NCBI RefSeq assembly: GCF_936916975.1
Contig: NZ_CAKZGO010000006.1
Span: 243,665 to 307,664 of the forward strand
DNA from: an uncultured Dongia sp.
GTDB lineage: Bacteria > Pseudomonadota > Alphaproteobacteria > Dongiales > Dongiaceae
Direction of reading: 5' to 3'
Length of the DNA: 64,000 nucleotides
A program made the translations under genes and the position numbers. The notes under the pieces were generated by a model. The model saw only the letters and a list, made by a program, of their open reading frames with translations, was not told the DNA's origin and did no database searches. Of this stretch, positions 8,244-17,268 are shown in pieces (the stretch's first letter is position 1; every line of letters begins with the position of its first letter).

Positions 8244-10703
8244 ATGAGCGATATCCCGACGTCAGCGCGTGCTGTCATCATCGGCGGCGGCATTATCGGC
8301 TGTTCGACCGCTTATCATCTGGCCAAGCTCGGCTGGAAGGATGTGGTGCTGGTTGAGCGGCACAAACTGACGAGCGGCTCGACCTGGCATGCGGCAGGGC
8401 TCGTGGGACAGCTGCGGACGTCGGCCAATATCACGCAACTGCTGAAGTACTCGGTTGAGCTCTATAACAAGCTTGAAGCCGAGACCGGCCTTGCGACCGG
8501 CTGGAAGATGAATGGTGGCCTGCGCCTCGCCTGCAACCAGGCGCGCATGACGGAGATCAAGCGCCAAGCCACAACGGCGCATTCTTTCGGTTTGGAGATG
8601 CATCTGCTGTCACCCAAAGAAGCGCAGGATCTGTGGCCGATCATGGATATCGGCGATCTGGTCGGGGCGGCGTTCCTGCCGACCGATGGCCAGGCTAATC
8701 CTGCCGACATCGCGCAATCGCTTGCCAAAGGCGCGCGGCTCGCTGGCGTGAAGATCGTCGAGGAGGTTGCCGTCACGGGGATCGAAGTGGTGAAGGGCCG
8801 CGCGGTCGCCGTGGTGACCGATAAGGGCCGCATTGCTGCCGACGTCATCGTCAATTGCGGCGGGCAATGGGCGCGGGAGATCGGCGCCTTGGCCGGCGTC
8901 AATGTGCCGCTGCAATCGGTGCAGCATCAATACATCGTCACCGAGGCCATGGCCGGTGTGCCGAAGAACCTGCCAACCCTGCGCGATCCCGACCGCCTGA
9001 TCTATTTCAAGGAAGAGGTGGGTGGGCTGGTGATGGGTGGCTATGAGCACAACCCAATTCCCTGGCTGCCGGGGAAGGATCGATTTGCACTGCCGGGCAA
9101 TTTTGCGTTCCAGCTGTTGGACAATGATTGGGATCATTTCGGGCAGTTGATGGAACAGGCACTGGCGCGCGTGCCCACGCTGGAGACGGCTGGCGTCAAG
9201 CAGATGATCAATGGGCCGGAGAGCTTCACGCCGGACGGCAATTTCATTCTGGGTGAATCGCCGGAGGTGAAGAACTTCTATGTCGGTGCGGGGTTCAACG
9301 CGTTCGGCATCGCATCCGGCGGTGGCGCCGGGCGTGCGCTCGCTGAATGGGTGGCCGCGGGCGAACCGCCGATGGATCTGTGGCCGGTCGATATCCGTCG
9401 TTTTGGCTCGGTGCACCGGGACAAGAACTGGGTGCTTACGCGGACATTGGAAGCTTATGCCCACCACTATTCGATGGCCTGGCCGCATGAGGAGTTGGAG
9501 AGCGTGCGGCCGGTGCGGGTCTCGCCGCTCTATGCGAAGCTGAAGGAGCAGGGCGCCGTCTTCGGCTGGAAGCTCGGCTGGGAGCGACCGAACTGGTTTG
9601 CACCGAAGGGTGTCGCAGCAAAGGACGAATACTCCTACGAGCGGCAGAACTGGTTCGAGCATGTCGGGGCGGAGCACAAGGCTGCACGTGAGCGCGTGGT
9701 TTTGATCGACCAGACGTCCTTTGCGAAGTTCATGCTGGTGGGGCGTGATGCGGAAGCCGCCTTGTCGTGGATTGCCAGCAACGATGTCGCGAAGAAGCCG
9801 GGGACGATCATCTATACCCAGATGCTGAACCAGCGCGGCGGCATCGAATGCGATCTCACGGTGACGCGCGTGGCGGAGGATGCCTATTACATCGTGACCG
9901 GCACCGGCTATGCGACCCATGATTTCCACTGGATCTCGTCGCATATCCCGGCGGGGCTGGATGCGCGGTTGATCGACGTCACGTCAGGATATGGCGTGCT
10001 GTCGCTGATGGGACCGAAGGCGCGCGATGTGCTGGCCGCGGTGACGCCGAGCGATGTCTCGAATGCGGCATTCCCGTTCGGCACAGCGCAGGAAATTTCG
10101 ATTGCCGGCGCGGTGGTGCGGGCCTTGCGCGTGACTTATGTGGGTGAGTTGGGTTGGGAGCTGCACATTCCGGTCGAAACCATGGTCGCGGTCTATGAGG
10201 CGTTGTGGGCGGCGGGGCAGGCACATGGCATTGCCAATGCGGGGTATCGCGCGATCGAAAGTCTGCGCCTGGAGAAGTTCTACCGGGCCTGGTCGTCGGA
10301 CATCACGCCGGACCATTCGCCGCTGGAAGCCGGTATGGGCTGGGCGGTGAAGCTGAAGAAGAATGTGCCGTTCCTGGGGCGAGAGGCACTGACGATGCTG
10401 GCTGCGAAGAAACTGCCGAAGCTGCTGGCCTGCTTCTCGGTCGATGACCAGAGCGTCGTACTGCTGGGCCGCGAGACGATTTTTCGCAACGGCCACCAGG
10501 TCGGCTGGCTGGCGTCCGGCGGATACGGCTATACGCTGGGCACCAATATCGGTATCGGCTATGTGCGCGACCGTGAGAATGGTGTGAGCGCCGAGGACGT
10601 GCTGAACGGCACCTATGAGTTGGAGATCGCTTGCCAGCGCTATCCGGCCAGGGTCAGCCTGCAGCCGCTCTATGATCCGAAGATGGAGCGGGTGAAGGCC
10701 TAA
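8244..10703 (+). CDS. FAD-dependent dehydrogenase with GcvT domain, dimethylglycine/sarcosine dehydrogenase-like (copy 1)
   Basis: 819 aa. The N-terminal DAO/FAD domain has the dinucleotide motif IIGGGIIGCSTAYHL (about residues 12-26) and the TSGSTWHAAGL motif, whose His49 matches the covalent FAD attachment site of dimethylglycine and sarcosine dehydrogenases. A middle FAO_M segment follows, then a folate-binding GcvT/GCV_T_C region from about residue 430 containing WERPNWFAPKG, HVGAEHKAARERVVLID and YVGELGWELHIP. Enzymes of this build remove N-methyl groups and pass the one-carbon unit to tetrahydrofolate. ATG 8244 follows GAGGAG. It is a paralogue of 35765-38185. The exact methylated amine is unknown. 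Confidence 0.88.
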   Translation: MSDIPTSARAVIIGGGIIGCSTAYHLAKLGWKDVVLVERHKLTSGSTWHAAGLVGQLRTSANITQLLKYSVELYNKLEAETGLATGWKMNGGLRLACNQARMTEIKRQATTAHSFGLEMHLLSPKEAQDLWPIMDIGDLVGAAFLPTDGQANPADIAQSLAKGARLAGVKIVEEVAVTGIEVVKGRAVAVVTDKGRIAADVIVNCGGQWAREIGALAGVNVPLQSVQHQYIVTEAMAGVPKNLPTLRDPDRLIYFKEEVGGLVMGGYEHNPIPWLPGKDRFALPGNFAFQLLDNDWDHFGQLMEQALARVPTLETAGVKQMINGPESFTPDGNFILGESPEVKNFYVGAGFNAFGIASGGGAGRALAEWVAAGEPPMDLWPVDIRRFGSVHRDKNWVLTRTLEAYAHHYSMAWPHEELESVRPVRVSPLYAKLKEQGAVFGWKLGWERPNWFAPKGVAAKDEYSYERQNWFEHVGAEHKAARERVVLIDQTSFAKFMLVGRDAEAALSWIASNDVAKKPGTIIYTQMLNQRGGIECDLTVTRVAEDAYYIVTGTGYATHDFHWISSHIPAGLDARLIDVTSGYGVLSLMGPKARDVLAAVTPSDVSNAAFPFGTAQEISIAGAVVRALRVTYVGELGWELHIPVETMVAVYEALWAAGQAHGIANAGYRAIESLRLEKFYRAWSSDITPDHSPLEAGMGWAVKLKKNVPFLGREALTMLAAKKLPKLLACFSVDDQSVVLLGRETIFRNGHQVGWLASGGYGYTLGTNIGIGYVRDRENGVSAEDVLNGTYELEIACQRYPARVSLQPLYDPKMERVKA

Positions 10704-12716
10704 TTAGATCGAGGCAATCTCCACTTCGATGCCATGCACGCTTGAACTCTCCGCCATGTCGCTCTTGGTGCCGGGGTTGAGGGCGTTGACGGTGAGGCCG
10801 CCCAGTTTTGGCCAGCGGCTCTTGGCGGCAAGTGCCACGCCGCGCGGGAGCGTGTCGGCCAGTTCGACCACCATATCGATGGTGCCGGTCGAATTTGAGA
10901 CGCGCACCGGCTGACCCGCGGTGAGGCCGCGGGCGGCGGCGTCATCGGGATGCATCGCGACGTTCTGCAGGCCGAGCTTAGCGCCGATCTTCGGATCGTT
11001 GTGATAGGAGCTGTTCATCAGCCATTTGGACGCCGGCGAGAGCAGGCGCAAGTGCCCCTTGGCGGGCCGCGCGTCGACAGTCGCTGCTGGCACGAGTGGA
11101 AAGCCAGCTTCCTCTGCAGCCCTGCTGGCGATCTCGATCTTGCCGGAGGGCGTCGGAAATTTGAGATCGGGGAACTGCATCACCGGCTGGGCCCAGCGCT
11201 GGACGGTGCCGGACACTTTCAATGCCGTGAAGTCTTTCTGGCCGAGCTGCCGGGCCAGATTGTCGAGGATCGCCGAATCGGGCTCGAACAACTCGGCATC
11301 AGCGTAGCCCATCGCCTTGGCGAGGCGGCGGAAGATTTCCTGGTTCGGAAGTGCTTCACCCATCGGCGCTTTTGCGGTGACCTGGGGCGAGACGGTGAGG
11401 TCGAAATAGGAGGTGACCAGATCGTCGAATTCCAGGAACGAGGCCGCCGGCAAAATGATGTCGGCATGGTCGACCGTGTCGGTCGGGAACAGATCGATGG
11501 CGACATGAAACAGGTCATCGCTGTTGAGCGTCTCGCGCAGATCGGCCTGGCGCGGGTTGGAGGCAGCGATGTTGATGTTCCAGGTGAACAAGGCGCGCGC
11601 GCGGCTGCGGTCGCGCAGCAGATCGACCAGATCCATATGGCTCACGACCTGGCGCTCGTTGCTGCGCAGATGCGGCGCTTCGAGATAGTCGCCGTCAGTG
11701 CCGCGCTTGGCGCCGCCGTTGAGATAGAGGAGACCGGCGCCGGGTTTCGCAAAGTTGCCGGTTGCTGCCGGCAGCAGGCCGATAGCACGGAAGATGTTGC
11801 CGCCCATGGGCTGGCGCTGCAGGCCCTGGCCCAGCCACAACAGAGCGGGACCGCCGCCATAGATTTTGGCGGCTTCGATGATATCAGCTGCAGGCACGCC
11901 GGTTGCGGCCTCGGTCCAGGCCGGATCAGCCTTGGCAATGGTGGGCGCCAATTCATCCCAGCCAATCGTATGCGCATCGATGAAGGCCTGATCGATCAGC
12001 TTCTCCCGCACCAGCACATGCAGCAGGCCGTAGGCGAGTGCTGCATCGGAACCGGGGAAGGGCTGCAGATGGAGATCGGCCTGATCGGCAGTTTCATGGC
12101 GCACGGGATCGATCACGATCACCTTGGCCGGTGTTTCCTTGAGCCAATATTTGTGCCGGTGCGGTGCGGAGGCCGACGGGTTGGCGCCCCAGACCATGAT
12201 GCAGGCAGCATCTTTGGCCATGCGCGGATCGAAGCCGTCGCTCGACGTCCCATAGAGATAGCCGAGGGCGGCGTGGCCGGCGGCGTTGCAGATGCTGTCG
12301 GGATCGACCTCGCTGGCGCCGAGCTTGTGGAAGAAACGCTGCGGAAAGCCGCCGGCGATGGCCGAGCAGGTGCCGGTGTAATGGGTGTGCCAGATGGCTT
12401 CGGGGCCGCTTTCGGCGACGATCTGCTGTAACTGTTCTGCAATGATCTGGACGGCCTCGTCCCAGCTGACCGGCCTGTATTGGCCGCTGCCCTTGGGGCC
12501 ACTGCGCAGCAAAGGCTGGGTGAGGCGTGCCTTGGGGTCGAGATAAGCGCCGTTATAGGCGATGGCGCATTTCCCGCACAAAGCGCCGCGGCTCACCGCG
12601 TGATCCGGGTCGCCCAGGACCTTGATGCGGCCGTCCTCGGAAGTGACGACGGCGATGCCGCAGGCGTCGTAGCAATCGCGCGGGCAGGTGGTCTTGATGA
12701 TGGTTTTCTGGGTCAT
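10704..12716 (-). CDS. Molybdopterin-dependent oxidoreductase, DMSO-reductase superfamily
   Basis: 670 aa. The N-terminus carries a [4Fe-4S] motif, Cys11-x3-Cys15-x3-Cys19-x27-Cys47, followed by the bis-MGD cofactor regions (RPVSWDEAVQIIAEQL; GANPSASAPHRHKYW; NALNPGTKSD at the C-terminus). No twin-arginine signal is present, so it is probably cytoplasmic. No iron-sulfur electron-transfer subunit or membrane anchor is next to it. The stop lies immediately beside the stop of the convergent FAD dehydrogenase (tail-to-tail, no gap). ATG 12716 is chosen; 12740 would add eight residues. The substrate (formate-like or an S/N-oxide) cannot be determined. Confidence 0.85.
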   Translation of the reverse strand: MTQKTIIKTTCPRDCYDACGIAVVTSEDGRIKVLGDPDHAVSRGALCGKCAIAYNGAYLDPKARLTQPLLRSGPKGSGQYRPVSWDEAVQIIAEQLQQIVAESGPEAIWHTHYTGTCSAIAGGFPQRFFHKLGASEVDPDSICNAAGHAALGYLYGTSSDGFDPRMAKDAACIMVWGANPSASAPHRHKYWLKETPAKVIVIDPVRHETADQADLHLQPFPGSDAALAYGLLHVLVREKLIDQAFIDAHTIGWDELAPTIAKADPAWTEAATGVPAADIIEAAKIYGGGPALLWLGQGLQRQPMGGNIFRAIGLLPAATGNFAKPGAGLLYLNGGAKRGTDGDYLEAPHLRSNERQVVSHMDLVDLLRDRSRARALFTWNINIAASNPRQADLRETLNSDDLFHVAIDLFPTDTVDHADIILPAASFLEFDDLVTSYFDLTVSPQVTAKAPMGEALPNQEIFRRLAKAMGYADAELFEPDSAILDNLARQLGQKDFTALKVSGTVQRWAQPVMQFPDLKFPTPSGKIEIASRAAEEAGFPLVPAATVDARPAKGHLRLLSPASKWLMNSSYHNDPKIGAKLGLQNVAMHPDDAAARGLTAGQPVRVSNSTGTIDMVVELADTLPRGVALAAKSRWPKLGGLTVNALNPGTKSDMAESSSVHGIEVEIASI

Positions 12717-12831
12717 GATCCACACATTGTAGAGGGACAACGGTCGATTGTGAACAAGACTCGCGCTGCGCGTCTTGACTTTGAGGTGCCCGAGCCCTGA
12801 TTTTGTATGAGAAATTGGGGAAAGAAAAAAT

Positions 12832-15800
12832 ATGAACGACCGCTCCTACCTGCGCCTCGTGCGCGATCCCGGCTTTGCCTGGATGCTGCTGACCCAGTTC
12901 CTGGGGGCGCTCAACGACAATCTTTACCGCTATGTCGTGACCTTCTTCGCGATCGATCTCGCTCTGCAGCAACCGGACGGCATGCTGGCCAACACCTATA
13001 TCACGATCATCGGCGTCCTCTTTGTGCTGCCTTTTCTTGCCTTCTCGGGCTATGCGGGCCAGCTTGCCGACATCTATTCCAAGCGGATGGTTCTCATCGT
13101 CACGAAATCGGTCGAAATCGTTGCGATGCTGCTCGGCCTCTATGCCTTCATGCAGCAGGACCTCACTCTGATGATGGTCGTGATGTTCCTGATCGCGACG
13201 CATTCCGCCTTCTTCAGCCCAGCGAAGTACGGGTCATTGCCGGAACTGCTGCCGCAGCACGATTTGTCGCGTGGCAACGCGCTCATCGAGATGAGCACTT
13301 TCCTGGCCATCATCATCGGCACCTGGGCGGGCGGGGCGCTCTATCAGACGGTGGGGCATGATCCGCTCGTCATGGGAATCGTGCCGCTGGTTATTGCTGT
13401 GGTTGGCACGCTGGCCGCTTTCGGCATCGGCCGGACACCGGTGCCGGTGCAGAAATCCAAGTTCAGCTTCAGCCCGCTTGCCGGTATCGGCTCCGGCATG
13501 CGGGAATTGCTGGGCGACCGGCGGCTCATGCTCACGGTCCTCGGCAATTCATGGTTCTGGTTCCTGGCGGCGCTGGTCCAGATATCGATCCCGCTCTATG
13601 GCACCACGGTGCTCGGCCTCAGCGAGAGTGCGACAGGCGGTCTGTGGGCGGCTGTCGCCATCGGCATCGGCGTCGGCAGTCTGGTCGCCGGACGGCTATC
13701 CGGGCACAAGGTCGAGTTCGGTCTGGTGCCGATTGGTTCCGTCGGCATGGGTGTTACGGCGATCCTTCTCGTAACGATGGATCACACATGGTCGGCGGTT
13801 CTCTGCCTGGGATTGCTCGGCTTCTTTGCCGGCTTCTACACGGTGCCACTCAACGCAATGTTGCAGCAGAAATCGGCTGTTGCATCGCGTGGCCGCATCA
13901 TCGGCGCCAACAATTTTCTCAATTTCCTCGCCATTGCCTTGGCCTTTGGCACGAACCTGCTCCTGGGAAGCGTGCTTGCCTTGACGCCGGACCAGGTGAT
14001 CCTGGTCGGCGGCGTACTGAGCTTCGCTGTCACAGGCTACATCTTCTTCCTTCTGCCGGACTTTTTCATCCGCTTTGTGCTGTGGCTGCTGGCGCATTCG
14101 ATCTATCGCATCCGCATTGTCGGCGCGGAGAATGTGCCGTTGAATGGGCCGGCGCTGCTGGTGTGCAACCATCTGTCCTTTGTCGATGGGTTGCTGGTGG
14201 GATCTTGCGTGCAACGTTTCGTTCGCTTCATGGTCTATGCACCCTTCTTCAACATCCCGGGCCTGGGGCGCTTTCTGAAATTGATGCGCGCCATTCCGAC
14301 GGGCGGCGGCAAAGTTCTGGAGCCGATCAAGAAGGCGCGCGCTGAACTGCAGGGCGGGCATGTCGTGTGCATCTTCGCCGAGGGCGCCATCAGCCGTACT
14401 GGCAATATGCTGCCTTTCAAGCGCGGCTTCGAGCGGATCATCGACGGCATCGAGACGCCGGTCATCCCCGTGCATCTCGATCAGCTCTGGGGTTCGATCT
14501 TCAGCTTCAAGGACGGCAAGTTCTTCTGGAAATGGCCGCGTCGCCTGTTCTATCCCGTCACCATCACATTCGGGAAGCCGCTGCCCTCAACGGCCAAGGC
14601 CTGGCAGGTTCGGCAGAAACTGCTGGAGCTGGGCGGTGACGCCTTCCGAATCCGCCGCAAGAAGGACGATTTGGTTGCCAACCGCTTCATCCAGTCCGCC
14701 AAGAAGCGCTGGTTCCGCATGGCGCTGGCGGACTCGCTTGGACGCGAGCTCACTTTCGGTCAGGCGCTGACGGGCTCGCGCCTGCTCGGGTGCTGGTTTG
14801 CACGCGAGAGGGCGGCCGACAAGATGATCGGCGTGCTGCTGCCAAGCTCGGTGGCGGGAGCGCTGGTCAATATGGGCCTGATGCTGGCGGGCAAGGTGCC
14901 GGTCAACCTCAACTTCACCATCGGTGCTGCCGCGATGGACTCAGCGATCGAGCAATGCGGCATCAAGACGATCGTGACGGCACGAGCTTTCCTCACCAAG
15001 GCGAAGATCGAGGAACGGCCGGGGATGATCTTCGTCGAGGAACTGCTCGCTGCTCAAGGCAAGGCAGCGCAGCTTCTCATGTATGTGGCGACGCTGCTGA
15101 CGCCAACATCGTTGCTGGTGCGGTGGGCGGGTCCCCAGGGCCAGTCGGTCGACGATCTGTGCACGATCATGTTCAGTTCCGGCTCCACCGGGGAACCCAA
15201 GGGCGTCATGCTCTCGCAACATAACGTGGTCTCGAACCTCGAGGCGATCGCGCAGATCCTGTGGGTGCAGAAGGACGACCGGGTGATCGGCGTGTTGCCG
15301 TTCTTCCATTCCTTCGGCTTCACGGGAACGCTGTGCCTGCCATTGGTCGTAGGCTTGGGCGCCGTCTATCACGCCAATCCGCTGGATGCGAAGACCATTG
15401 GCGGCCTCGTCCGCAAATTCAAGGCGACGATCCTCATCTCGACGCCGACCTTCTGCCAGGCCTACTTGCGTATCTGTTCGAAAGAGGATTTCGCGAGCCT
15501 GCGGCATGTCGTAGTGGGTGCCGAACGGTTGCGGCCTGACTTCGCGGCGGCATTCAAGGAGAAGTTCGGTATCGACATGCTGGAAGGTTACGGTGCCACG
15601 GAAATGGGGCCGGTGGTCTCGGTCAATGTGCCCAATGTGATCCAGGCCGGCGAGAGCCAGACCGGGCACAAGCCGGGCACGGTCGGCCATCCGGTCCCGG
15701 GCGTGGCCGCGCGCATCGTCGATCCGGATACGTTGGCTGACCTCAAGGAAGGCGAGGAAGGCTTGCTGCTCTTAAAAGGTCCAGGCCGCATGGTCGGCTA

Positions 15801-16233
15801 TCTCAACAACCCGGTGAAGACGGCGGAGGTCATCAAGGATGGCTGGTATGTCACCGGCGACATCGCCGTGATCGATGAGGACGGATTCATCCGCATCACC
15901 GACCGGCTATCGCGCTTCTCAAAGATCGGCGGTGAGATGGTGCCGCACCTCAAGGTCGAGGAGGCGATGCTCCAGATCCCCGGCATCAACGGCGCCAATG
16001 TGACGGCGATACCGGATGCTGCCAAAGGCGAACGGCTGGTCGGCTTCTATACCGCGGATGAGAGCATGGCGCCGGAACTGGTGTGGCAAGGACTCAACAA
16101 TTCCGGCCTGCCGAAGATCTGGGTGCCAAAGGCAGCCGATCTCCATCGCATCGAGGAATTGCCCGTATTGGGGACCGGCAAGACAGATCTCAAGCGGCTG
16201 AAGACGATGGCGCTAACGCTTGTGGCCCAATAG
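12832..16233 (+). CDS. aas: Acyl-[ACP]-phospholipid O-acyltransferase fused to LplT-like flippase (LplT-PlsC-Aas)
   Basis: 1133 aa in three parts. Residues 1 to about 415 are an MFS transporter with about 12 membrane helices, beginning FLGALNDNLYRYVV as in LplT lysophospholipid flippases. About 420-620 is a PlsC acyltransferase with the H-x4-D motif in CNHLSFVDG and the glycerolipid-site residues FAEGAISRTG. About 640-1133 is an AMP-forming acyl-ACP synthetase with P-loop TIMFSSGSTGEPKG, EGYGATEMGP and TGDIAVID. Together they would flip lysophospholipid inward and re-acylate it. In E. coli LplT and Aas are separate adjacent genes, whereas here one polypeptide carries all three. The 3' end overlaps the convergent AbrB gene by 21 nt. 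Confidence 0.92.
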   Translation: MNDRSYLRLVRDPGFAWMLLTQFLGALNDNLYRYVVTFFAIDLALQQPDGMLANTYITIIGVLFVLPFLAFSGYAGQLADIYSKRMVLIVTKSVEIVAMLLGLYAFMQQDLTLMMVVMFLIATHSAFFSPAKYGSLPELLPQHDLSRGNALIEMSTFLAIIIGTWAGGALYQTVGHDPLVMGIVPLVIAVVGTLAAFGIGRTPVPVQKSKFSFSPLAGIGSGMRELLGDRRLMLTVLGNSWFWFLAALVQISIPLYGTTVLGLSESATGGLWAAVAIGIGVGSLVAGRLSGHKVEFGLVPIGSVGMGVTAILLVTMDHTWSAVLCLGLLGFFAGFYTVPLNAMLQQKSAVASRGRIIGANNFLNFLAIALAFGTNLLLGSVLALTPDQVILVGGVLSFAVTGYIFFLLPDFFIRFVLWLLAHSIYRIRIVGAENVPLNGPALLVCNHLSFVDGLLVGSCVQRFVRFMVYAPFFNIPGLGRFLKLMRAIPTGGGKVLEPIKKARAELQGGHVVCIFAEGAISRTGNMLPFKRGFERIIDGIETPVIPVHLDQLWGSIFSFKDGKFFWKWPRRLFYPVTITFGKPLPSTAKAWQVRQKLLELGGDAFRIRRKKDDLVANRFIQSAKKRWFRMALADSLGRELTFGQALTGSRLLGCWFARERAADKMIGVLLPSSVAGALVNMGLMLAGKVPVNLNFTIGAAAMDSAIEQCGIKTIVTARAFLTKAKIEERPGMIFVEELLAAQGKAAQLLMYVATLLTPTSLLVRWAGPQGQSVDDLCTIMFSSGSTGEPKGVMLSQHNVVSNLEAIAQILWVQKDDRVIGVLPFFHSFGFTGTLCLPLVVGLGAVYHANPLDAKTIGGLVRKFKATILISTPTFCQAYLRICSKEDFASLRHVVVGAERLRPDFAAAFKEKFGIDMLEGYGATEMGPVVSVNVPNVIQAGESQTGHKPGTVGHPVPGVAARIVDPDTLADLKEGEEGLLLLKGPGRMVGYLNNPVKTAEVIKDGWYVTGDIAVIDEDGFIRITDRLSRFSKIGGEMVPHLKVEEAMLQIPGINGANVTAIPDAAKGERLVGFYTADESMAPELVWQGLNNSGLPKIWVPKAADLHRIEELPVLGTGKTDLKRLKTMALTLVAQ

Positions 16234-17262
16234 GCGGAAGACCAAGGGGGCTGCCACCACGATCATGAAGATGCGCACGACGTGGTGGCTGGAGACATAG
16301 GCCGCGTCGATGCCCAGCGCCAAGGCGATGAGGCTCATTTCGGCCAAACCGCCGGGTGCGAAGGCGAGAAGGGCGGAGCCGAAGGGCATCTCGGCCGTCG
16401 CTGCGACGGCGAAGCCGAAAGCAACTGCCACGACCAGCAGGAGTGTCGTGGCGCCGATCGCGAGCAGGATGCCGCGCAGGACGAGCTTCAGGGGCAGACC
16501 GGTAAAGCGCGCGCCGATCATCGATCCCACGACGATCTGGGCTACGGCGACAAGTTCACCCGGCGGTTTTGAGGCCGTGACGCCGAATACGTGCAACGCG
16601 GCACTCACCGTCATCGGCCCGACCAAGGCATAGGCCGGTAGCCGCAGCAGCCGAGCGCCGAAGAAGCCGGCAATCGCCGCGCCGGTCAGCCAGAGGACGT
16701 CGATCCACTCCATCGGCACCGTGTTGACGATGAGCCCGCCGCTGGGTGGGGCATAGCCGCCGAACAGGCGATAGCCAAACGAGAGGACGAAGACCGCCAC
16801 CAGGATACGCGAGCCGTGCGCCAGCGATATCCGTGCCTCGTCGCCACCAAAGGCGCTGCCGGCCAGGATCATTTCGGAGAGGCCGCCGGGTGCCGCCGCG
16901 AAATAGGCCGTTACCGGATCGTAGCCGGCGACACGGACGTAATAGAGCCGCACCACATACGTGGTGACGATGACGTAGAGACCGAGCCATAGAAAGCTGA
17001 TCGCCCAGTATTGCAGGTGATCAATGATCTGGGGCGTGAAGGCGCTGCCCAGCATGGTGCCGAGCACGGTGATGAAGATCATGCGCAGGCGTGGCATCAA
17101 TGCGACGCGGATTCCGGATACGGCGGCGATGGTGGTGAAGGTCATCGCCCCCATCATCCAGGGCAGCGGCAGATGCAGCAGCAGGAACACGAAACCACCG
17201 GCCGCACCGAGGACGAGACAGAGGATGCGGGCGCGGGTTGGTGGCGAGAACGGCAGTTGCAT
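16213..17262 (-). CDS. AbrB-family integral membrane protein (PF05145 type)
   Basis: 349 aa, about ten hydrophobic segments. The family's internal duplication is visible: the motif PLPWMMGAM near the N-terminus and VGPMTVSAALHVFG in the second half, and APGGLSEMIL versus APGGLAEMSLIALALG. Members are annotated as AbrB-family transporters (historically ammonia monooxygenase); their substrate is not established. It follows the flavin oxidoreductase stop by only 6 nt on the same strand, so the two are likely one operon. Its C-terminal coding end overlaps the Aas gene tail-to-tail by 21 nt. Confidence 0.8.
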   Translation of the reverse strand: MQLPFSPPTRARILCLVLGAAGGFVFLLLHLPLPWMMGAMTFTTIAAVSGIRVALMPRLRMIFITVLGTMLGSAFTPQIIDHLQYWAISFLWLGLYVIVTTYVVRLYYVRVAGYDPVTAYFAAAPGGLSEMILAGSAFGGDEARISLAHGSRILVAVFVLSFGYRLFGGYAPPSGGLIVNTVPMEWIDVLWLTGAAIAGFFGARLLRLPAYALVGPMTVSAALHVFGVTASKPPGELVAVAQIVVGSMIGARFTGLPLKLVLRGILLAIGATTLLLVVAVAFGFAVAATAEMPFGSALLAFAPGGLAEMSLIALALGIDAAYVSSHHVVRIFMIVVAAPLVFRLLGHKR

Positions 17263-17268
17263 CCCGGA

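Noticed and set aside
10950..12431. A 493-codon plus-strand frame opposite the molybdopterin oxidoreductase
   Set aside because: The minus strand carries the [4Fe-4S] and molybdopterin motifs; the plus frame is a shadow.
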